Shown here in pieces: positions 58,859-64,000 of a stretch of 64,000 nt of DNA. The position numbers and the translations under genes were made by a program. A model generated the notes under the pieces. The model was not told where the DNA came from. It made no database searches and worked only from the letters and a program-made list of their open reading frames with translations. The DNA is from Candidatus Saccharimonadota bacterium (lineage in GTDB: Bacteria > Patescibacteriota > Saccharimonadia > Saccharimonadales > Saccharimonadaceae): positions 1 through 64,000 of the forward strand of contig JAECRG010000002.1 of the NCBI GenBank assembly GCA_015999875.1, written 5' to 3'. Each line of letters starts with the position of its first letter. The first letter of the stretch is position 1.

Positions 58859-58894
58859 ACCGTTCGCACACTCCTGAGTTTCAGGGTGAACGGT
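58859..58894 (+). promoter_or_regulatory. rpsB leader hairpin
   Basis: Two stacked helices: accgttc / gaacggt (58859-58865, 58888-58894) and cctga / tcagg (58873-58877, 58881-58885) with a 3-nt loop. It ends 8 bases before the AAAAAGGAG site. Possibly a binding site for S2 autoregulation. Confidence 0.5.
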
Positions 58895-58914
58895 GAGGAA
58901 AAAGGAGTAATATC

Positions 58915-59625
58915 ATGGCCGTGAAGGTTGATATTAAAGCTCTGCTCGAAGCTGGTGTACATTTTGGACACAAAACGAGCCGTTGGCACCCTAAAATGGC
59001 GCCATACATTCATAGCAAACGTCAAGATAGCCATATCATTGACCTAACTAAAACTGTCGAAGGCCTAGAGGCGGCACTGCCATTTGTTACTAAGGTGGCG
59101 GCAAGCGGCAAGCAAGTACTTTTTGTAGGTACTAAGAAGCAAGCCAAGGATATCGTACGAACTGTTGCCGAAAAAGCTGGCCAGCCATACGTTACTGAGC
59201 GCTGGGTCGGCGGTATGCTTACAAACTCAACAACTGTCAATCAGCAGATCAAGAAACTCAAAAATCTTGAAAAGCGTATGGAGAGTGGTGAGCTTGAGAA
59301 GCGCTACAACAAGCTAGAAGTTCAGCGTTTCCAAGAAGAGATTGACGCGCTAAACGTCAAATACGGCGGTATTAAAAATCTTAACGGCAAGCCAGGCGCT
59401 ATCATTATTGTTGATGTTATCTCTGATGCAAATGCAGTGCGTGAAGCTAAGACACTTGGTTCACCAGTGGTGGCAATTGTAGATACAAATGCAAATCCAG
59501 ACGGTATTGATTACGTGATACCTGGTAATGACGATGCCATTAAGGGCTTGTCATTAATTCTAGACTACTTCGCAGAAGCAGTCGCAGAAGGTGTGAAAAA
59601 AGAAGATCAGCAAGTTAGCAACTAA
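58915..59625 (+). CDS. rpsB: 30S ribosomal protein S2 (uS2)
   Basis: A 236-residue protein. LLEAGVHFGHKTSRWHPKMAPYI, VLFVGTKKQAKDIV, RWVGGMLTNSTT and DTNANPDGIDYVIPGNDDAIKGLSLI are the standard S2 motifs. A strong AAAAAGGAG precedes the ATG. tsf follows 44 bases downstream, the universal rpsB-tsf order. Confidence 0.98.
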   Translation: MAVKVDIKALLEAGVHFGHKTSRWHPKMAPYIHSKRQDSHIIDLTKTVEGLEAALPFVTKVAASGKQVLFVGTKKQAKDIVRTVAEKAGQPYVTERWVGGMLTNSTTVNQQIKKLKNLEKRMESGELEKRYNKLEVQRFQEEIDALNVKYGGIKNLNGKPGAIIIVDVISDANAVREAKTLGSPVVAIVDTNANPDGIDYVIPGNDDAIKGLSLILDYFAEAVAEGVKKEDQQVSN

Positions 59626-59669
59626 GTAGGAACAACCACTCGGTTTATTCTATTTCCAGAGGAGAAGAT

Positions 59670-60266
59670 ATGGGCGTTACAATTGAAGATATCAAGAAAC
59701 TAAAAGAACTTACTGGTATTGGTCTGACTGATGCTAAAAAAGCACTTGTAGAAGCCGACGGCGACTTTGACAGCGCTCTTGAGACACTTCGCAAAAAAGG
59801 TCTCACGAAGGCTGAGAAAAAAGGCGACCGTGAGACTCGTGAAGGTTTGATCGAAAGCTATGTGCATTCAAATCGAATCGGTGTAGTAGTAGAAGTGAAC
59901 TGCGAAACTGATTTCGTGGCACGCCTCCCAGAGTTTAAAGAGTTTGCACACCAGATTGCTATGCAGATTGCTGCGATGGCACCTGTGTATTCGACTATCG
60001 AAGATGTGCCTGCTGATGTGTACGAGGCTAAGAAGCAGGAGTTGCTCGCGAGTGATGCACTTAGTAGCAAGCCTGCTGAGATGGCCGAAAAGATCGTTGA
60101 AGGTCAGTTGAAGAAGCATTTTGCTGAACAAGTACTTACCGAACAAGTATTCATTCTCGACGACAGCATGACTGTTGGTGAGCGAATCAAAGAACAGATT
60201 GCGAAGAGCGGCGAAAACATTCGCGTGAGTCAGTTCCGACGCATCGAGCTTGGCGTAAGCGAATAA
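59670..60266 (+). CDS. tsf: Elongation factor Ts (short form)
   Basis: A 198-residue nucleotide exchange factor for EF-Tu. The UBA-like N-terminus IKKLKELTGIGLTDAKKALVEADGDFDSALETLRKKG and the core GVVVEVNCETDFVARLPEFKEFAHQIAMQIAAM are clear. It lacks most of the second core repeat of the 283-residue E. coli protein, as in other short EF-Ts. AGAGGAGA lies before the ATG. A strong terminator follows. Confidence 0.96.
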   Translation: MGVTIEDIKKLKELTGIGLTDAKKALVEADGDFDSALETLRKKGLTKAEKKGDRETREGLIESYVHSNRIGVVVEVNCETDFVARLPEFKEFAHQIAMQIAAMAPVYSTIEDVPADVYEAKKQELLASDALSSKPAEMAEKIVEGQLKKHFAEQVLTEQVFILDDSMTVGERIKEQIAKSGENIRVSQFRRIELGVSE

Positions 60267-60283
60267 TCTACCGAGATTCATAC

Positions 60284-60316
60284 AAAACCACACCTACTCT
60301 AGGTGTGGTTTTTTGA
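60284..60316. terminator. Terminator of rpsB-tsf
   Basis: Perfect 12-bp stem aaaaccacacct / aggtgtggtttt with 5-nt loop and T run. Confidence 0.92.
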
Positions 60317-60374
60317 TAATTGTCATATGGGTGTTGTGTACATAAGAACTTTAAAATGGTATACTTCATATACT

Positions 60375-61016
60375 ATGAATAGGGGTGGGATGAGGCACAG
60401 TAGTGGATTTACGGTAGTTGAGTTGCTTGTAGTGATTGTAGTTATTGGTATTTTGGCTGCGGTCTCGATTGTGGCATTTACCGGCGTGCGCCAGCATGCT
60501 ACGGATACGTCGCAGGTGGCTGCTGTCGGCAACTGGGAGAAGGTGCTTAAGGCCTACTATGCGCGCTACAATAAGCTGCCTACTATTACTTCTACGTCTA
60601 TGCCACCGTCGATGTTTGGTGGAACGCCTGTCGATCGTGCGGTGTGTTTGGGTAGAAGCTATCCAGCGGATGGCTATTTCGGAAACGGTGAGTGTCTATC
60701 TATTTTCATGGGTAAAGCTGGAGCCGTCGATACACCATTTATGAATCAGATAGAAACCATGGCTACGGTAAACGGGCTGAACATGGAGCGTATCGGAGCA
60801 GAGGTGGAAGAGGATGGTGTGCAGTATTCTTTTGTAACCAGAGGAGCAGCGCTACTGGCTGATCCGAATGATTCTGCGGCTACCGCTAGAATCTTTTATG
60901 GGATTATGGGAAAAAAATGTGAAGCAGGTGATGAGTCAGTACTTAATTATGATGAAATCGATAATCCAACGCTACGTGGCAACCTGTGTATCCGTCATCT
61001 CAAACTTGTACTATAA
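60375..61016 (+). CDS. Type IV pilin-like protein (prepilin)
   Basis: A 213-residue prepilin. Leader MNRGGMRHSSG, then FTVVELLVVIVVIGILAAVS: Gly at -1, Phe at +1, Glu at +5 and a long hydrophobic helix. The globular domain includes VAAVGNWEKVLKAYYARYNKLP, typical of pseudopilins, and four cysteines (AVCLGRS, GECLS, KKCEAG, LCIRH). It is larger than the prepilin at 12336 and could be a major or minor subunit. I use ATG 60375; the ATG at 60390 abuts a GGGGTGGG. A TATACT lies 9 bases upstream, so the mRNA may be nearly leaderless. Confidence 0.85.
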   Translation: MNRGGMRHSSGFTVVELLVVIVVIGILAAVSIVAFTGVRQHATDTSQVAAVGNWEKVLKAYYARYNKLPTITSTSMPPSMFGGTPVDRAVCLGRSYPADGYFGNGECLSIFMGKAGAVDTPFMNQIETMATVNGLNMERIGAEVEEDGVQYSFVTRGAALLADPNDSAATARIFYGIMGKKCEAGDESVLNYDEIDNPTLRGNLCIRHLKLVL

Positions 61017-61063
61017 TAGTATTAGATTAAATACAGAAGTTGATGGAGCGAGAAGGAGAACAT

Positions 61064-61618
61064 ATGTTTGATACAACAGTGTATGAACTAAAAATGAATG
61101 GTGCACTTGAGCACTTTGAAGATGAACTCAAGAAAGTGCGTACGGGTCGTGCGCACCCAGGTATGCTTGAAGGCGTACAAGCCGAAGTATATGGCGCAAA
61201 AATGCCACTCAACCAAATCGCCAATGTGACAGCCCCTGAGCCACAAATGCTCCTCGTGACGCCATTTGATCCAAGTAACATCGTGGCGATTGTCACGGCG
61301 ATCCGTGATGATCAAGGTCTCGGATTTAATCCAAGTGATGACGGTCGCGTGGTACGCGTGCCAGTACCTGCTCTTACCGGAGAGCGCCGCAAACAGCTTG
61401 TGAAGCAAACTGGCGAAAAGGTAGAGGAAACTCGTATCGCGCTACGTAATATTCGTCAGGATGCACTTAAAGAGGCTAAAGCCAAGAAGCAGGCTAAAGA
61501 ACTCTCCGAAGATGACGAAAAGCGTATAGGAAAAGAGATAGATAAGTTGGTAAGCGATATGCAGATTAAACTTGATGAGCTCTTTAAGGCCAAAGAGAAG
61601 GATATACTTACGATCTAA
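61064..61618 (+). CDS. frr: Ribosome recycling factor
   Basis: A 184-residue protein splitting post-termination ribosomes with EF-G. The start is at MFDTTVYELK, with AAGGAG 7 bases upstream; a longer frame to 61040 is rejected. KKVRTGRAHPGMLEGVQAEVYGAKMPLNQIANVT is the RRF signature (Ser of RTGRAS replaced by His). LVTPFDPSNIVAIVTAI and the KQTGEKVEETRIALRNIRQDALKEAK helix follow. The stop overlaps the next ATG (TAATG). Confidence 0.96.
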   Translation: MFDTTVYELKMNGALEHFEDELKKVRTGRAHPGMLEGVQAEVYGAKMPLNQIANVTAPEPQMLLVTPFDPSNIVAIVTAIRDDQGLGFNPSDDGRVVRVPVPALTGERRKQLVKQTGEKVEETRIALRNIRQDALKEAKAKKQAKELSEDDEKRIGKEIDKLVSDMQIKLDELFKAKEKDILTI

Positions 61619-62010
61619 TGTCGGTTATCGACAAGGTTCGAGCACTTGATTTGCCCAAAGACCAATATGTTGTGATTAGCAGTGGACTATTAGACGCCTG
61701 GGATCTTCGTGAGGCGAGTGATGTTGATCTGGTGGTTTCTGATGAGTTATTTGACAAATTAGCGCAAGACAGGCGGTTTAGCTCTGGAGAGAAGCACGGA
61801 GATCGATTTCTGGAATGGAATGATTATGAGGTTTTTGACAACTGGGGTGCGGAGGGAACATTCGATCAGCTATATGTAACCAGTATTATTGTCGAAGGCG
61901 TACGCTTCGTGGCGCCAAGTTATTTGATCGCATGGAAAGAAAAGCGCAATTGGGAAAAAGATAGACGGGACATATCACTTCTAAGAGAAAGGTTGCGTCA
62001 TGACAAATAA
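61618..62010 (+). CDS. Nucleotidyltransferase-fold protein, unknown substrate
   Basis: A 130-residue soluble protein. VVISSGLLDAWDLREASDVDLVVSDELF resembles the G-S...D-x-D core of minimal nucleotidyltransferases, with one S-S-G and one D-V-D pair. EWNDYEVFDNWG and FVAPSYLIAWKEKRNWEKDRRDISLL follow, the last being typical of stand-alone NTase-like proteins that handle nucleic acid or antibiotics. It overlaps frr by one base and uppS by 11, so it is embedded in the frr-uppS-rseP operon. Function unknown. Confidence 0.6.
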   Translation: MSVIDKVRALDLPKDQYVVISSGLLDAWDLREASDVDLVVSDELFDKLAQDRRFSSGEKHGDRFLEWNDYEVFDNWGAEGTFDQLYVTSIIVEGVRFVAPSYLIAWKEKRNWEKDRRDISLLRERLRHDK

Positions 62011-62710
62011 CACGAACAATAAAGAGCTTGAGCCTCCTCAGCATATTGGCTATATAGTTGACGGCAATCGTCGCTGGGCGCGCCAACACGGATTGCCTTC
62101 GTATGAGGGTCATCTCGCGGGATACAACGCGATACAGGATGTGGCGCGTGCAACATTTGATGCGGGTGTGCCGTATATGTCTGCATACATTTTTAGCACA
62201 GAAAACTGGAAGCGTAGCGAGGACGAGGTACGCAAGCTTATGGGGTTGGTGCTGCGACTACTTTCGGCCGACTTGCATATCTTTTCCGATAGTAATATAC
62301 GACTTCGTATACTGGGGTCTCGTGAAGGTGTAGATCAGAAGATTCTCAAAGAGATCGATCGAGCAGAAGAGGAAACTAGGGATAATACCGCTGGCACCTT
62401 GGCTATTTGTTTTAACTATGGCGGCCAGCTTGAGATTGCCGAGGCAGTCCAAAAAGCGGCTTCAGCTGGTGAATCTATGGAAGACATGAGTCCGGATACA
62501 CTTGCACAATATATGTATGCACCAGATATTCCACCGGTTGATTTGATTGTCCGAAGCGGCGGCGATCAACGTATTAGTAATTTTATGCTGTGGCGTGCGG
62601 CGTATAGTGAAATGATGTTTCTCGATAATGCATGGCCAGACATGACAAAAGAAGACGTAAGCGCTATCATAGAGGAATATAACAATCGAAATAGAAGGTT
62701 CGGAAAATAA
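62000..62710 (+). CDS. uppS: Isoprenyl (undecaprenyl) diphosphate synthase
   Basis: A 236-residue cis-prenyltransferase making the C55 carrier lipid for wall and glycan synthesis. YIVDGNRRWARQHGLPSYEGHLAG contains the catalytic Asp21 in DGNRRWA (the canonical bacterial form has DGNGRWA). AYIFSTENWKRSEDEVRKLM and C-terminal VRSGGDQRISNFMLWRAAYSEMMF are signature segments. It overlaps the preceding gene and abuts rseP, a common frr-uppS-cdsA-rseP order from which cdsA is missing here. Confidence 0.95.
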   Translation: MTNNTNNKELEPPQHIGYIVDGNRRWARQHGLPSYEGHLAGYNAIQDVARATFDAGVPYMSAYIFSTENWKRSEDEVRKLMGLVLRLLSADLHIFSDSNIRLRILGSREGVDQKILKEIDRAEEETRDNTAGTLAICFNYGGQLEIAEAVQKAASAGESMEDMSPDTLAQYMYAPDIPPVDLIVRSGGDQRISNFMLWRAAYSEMMFLDNAWPDMTKEDVSAIIEEYNNRNRRFGK

Positions 62711-63883
62711 ATGGAGTTAGTGTTTGGGATAGTCCTGGGATTATTTATCCTTGTGTTGCTCGTGGTGGTGCATGAAATAGGTCATGGTATTGTAGCTAGG
62801 CGCAATGGGGTAGAGGTTGAAGAATTTGGCGTAGGGTTTCCACCTTTAGCCTGGGGTAAAAAGATCAAGAAAAGCTTCCTTGGTAAAAATGTTTTATACA
62901 GTGTAAACTGGCTTCCACTTGGCGGGTTCGTTCGCCTCAAGGGTGAATATGACAGTGCTACGGTAAAGGGTGGCTACGGCGCAGCTACTTACTGGGTCAA
63001 GACGAAGATCTTGTTTGCTGGCGTAGCAATGAACTGGCTAGTGGCAATCCTTTTGTTTACTGTTTTGGCGTGGACAGGTATGCCGAAAATCATCGAAAAT
63101 CAGTTTACGGTACCAGCGGATACGCGCATTACTCGACAAGGTTCCCCAGATGTAACAGTTTCACAGGTGATCGCCGACTCGCCAGCAGCGAAAGCTGGAC
63201 TCGTGCAAGGTGATACGCTAGTGGCGATACAAGGTACTGACATTACAAGTTCGTCTCAATTTGTGACATTAACCAAGCAGTATCAGGGTCAAGAAGTGAC
63301 ACTTGAGTATGAGCGTGACGGCAAGACTATTCCTGTCGATGTGCAACTACGCAGCGGTGGCTCGAGTGGCTACCTCGGCGTGAGTGCAAGCGGTGGTGCA
63401 CAAGAGGTGATTCATGCAACATGGTCTGCGCCAATCGTCGGCGTGGGTACAACTGCACAGCTGACATTTGTGACGCTACAAGGACTTGGTGATATGGTGG
63501 CTAATCTTGCAACGGGCAGCATCAATCGATTTAGCGCCGATGCGCAGACGCGACAAGAGGGTGAGCGCTCACTAGAGACGGTGAGTAATAGCGTGGCGGG
63601 TCCAGTTGGTATTCTCGGTGTGATTTTCCCGCAAGCAGGTCAAGCGGGCTTGACTCCAGTTATATTTTTGACAGCCATCATCTCGTTAAGTCTTGCTGTG
63701 ATGAACACGCTGCCGATACCTGCACTTGACGGTGGTCGTTGGGCAACTATGACAATATATCGTCTGCGTCGTAAGGTACTGACAAAAGAACGAGAAGAGT
63801 CAATTCAGGGCACGGGTATGCTGGTGCTGTTCGGGCTGATTATACTGATCACGATAGCAGATATCGGAAAGGTAGTACGATGA
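62711..63883 (+). CDS. rseP: Site-2 intramembrane metalloprotease RseP
   Basis: A 390-residue zinc protease in the membrane. HEIGH at residues 21-25 in the first helix (VVVHEIGHGIVARRNGVEVEEFGVGFPP), one PDZ domain (about 150-220, SPAAKAGLVQGDTLVAIQGTDI), and NTLPIPALDGGRW with the Asp340 ligand. It cleaves anti-sigma factors or signal peptide remnants. The start immediately follows the uppS stop; the next gene overlaps by ATGA. Confidence 0.95.
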   Translation: MELVFGIVLGLFILVLLVVVHEIGHGIVARRNGVEVEEFGVGFPPLAWGKKIKKSFLGKNVLYSVNWLPLGGFVRLKGEYDSATVKGGYGAATYWVKTKILFAGVAMNWLVAILLFTVLAWTGMPKIIENQFTVPADTRITRQGSPDVTVSQVIADSPAAKAGLVQGDTLVAIQGTDITSSSQFVTLTKQYQGQEVTLEYERDGKTIPVDVQLRSGGSSGYLGVSASGGAQEVIHATWSAPIVGVGTTAQLTFVTLQGLGDMVANLATGSINRFSADAQTRQEGERSLETVSNSVAGPVGILGVIFPQAGQAGLTPVIFLTAIISLSLAVMNTLPIPALDGGRWATMTIYRLRRKVLTKEREESIQGTGMLVLFGLIILITIADIGKVVR

Positions 63884-64000
63884 CACGGCATCCTGTACAT
63901 CATGAGTCTCGCGGTCAATCACAGCCAGAGGCACCTACAGGCAACAAGAAGAAGCCAAGACACACAGTGCCACTTGGTAGAAGAATCGGTCTAGGCTTGG
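63880..64000 (+). CDS. Start of a gene cut by the window end, unknown
   Basis: An ORF starts at ATG 63880, overlapping the rseP stop (ATGA), and stays open to the window end. The visible 40 residues are basic and hydrophilic (HPVHHESRGQSQPEAPTG, then KKKPRHTVPLGRR), the kind of N-terminal tail that often precedes a membrane helix. Not identifiable. Confidence 0.5.
   Translation, partial: MTRHPVHHESRGQSQPEAPTGNKKKPRHTVPLGRRIGLGL

Noticed and set aside
60303-60374. Upstream extension of the prepilin frame
   Set aside because: It would start inside the tsf terminator and place residues before the prepilin leader.

Overview
The window looks like chromosome from a member of the Patescibacteria (CPR), most likely a Saccharibacterium (TM7). 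The reasons are inferential: compact housekeeping genes with shortened or cysteine-depleted versions of standard proteins (EF-Ts, MurI, PriA, NrdR), two DUF5663-like genes, class-III prepilins, very large lineage-type surface and membrane proteins of unknown function, and few operons. UGA is an ordinary stop here, which argues against SR1/Gracilibacteria. No tRNA gene, IS element, prophage or CRISPR array was recognised.

Layout. 1-1.4 kb: 3' end of 23S rRNA, 5S rRNA, a structured intergenic stretch with a perfect 16-bp inverted repeat (possible ncRNA), and a KGG stress protein. 1.4-2.7 kb (minus): ROK kinase and zinc peptidase. 2.8-6.4 kb: LPTTG-type membrane protein, rpsA, infB. 6.4-10.8 kb: two DUF5663-like proteins and an 1158-residue protein ending in a J-domain-like segment. 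10.8-14.8 kb (minus): fmt, def, a prepilin, priA. 14.9-20.5 kb: PRTase-like protein, winged helix protein, recJ, an acidic unknown, rpsU-yqeY-adk-map. 20.6-26 kb: murI diverging from ftsA, then ftsZ, a cysteine-free nrdR, a thioredoxin-fold protein, VKOR and a DUF1295 protein. 26-29.8 kb: a T-box-like leader, tag and type-2 ileS. 30-47.7 kb: mostly envelope and surface genes (Ig-like giant, CAP protein, LPTTG/DUF11 protein, RCC1 propeller) with galU, rplU, soluble zincins and unknown proteins interspersed. 47.7-53.8 kb: parAB, lepB, LCP ligase, a membrane protein, htrA. 53.8-58.7 kb (minus): prmC, prfA, small membrane proteins, rpmE2 and an iron-permease-family protein. 58.9-64 kb: rpsB-tsf, a prepilin, frr, a nucleotidyltransferase-like gene, uppS, rseP and the start of another gene.

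How the genes fit together. Translation dominates (S1, S2, S21, L21, L31, IF-2, EF-Ts, RF1, RRF, Fmt, Def, Map, IleRS, PrmC). Division (FtsA, FtsZ, ParAB), envelope synthesis (GalU, UppS, MurI, LCP) and secretion quality control (LepB, HtrA, RseP, VKOR) support the exported proteins. The RCC1 protein carries a cysteine pair in each of eight repeats, which suits an oxidising exterior served by VKOR.

The most notable signals are: (1) about twenty genes whose start codon lies 6-12 nt after a -10 box, suggesting pervasive leaderless mRNAs; (2) a 22-codon ORF copied from the bL21 gene and overlapping the start of the RCC1 gene; (3) an ultrashort T-box-like leader before tag-ileS; (4) NrdR with no zinc-ribbon cysteines and PriA that has lost one complete zinc site. 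All calls come from reading the sequence; no database search was run.
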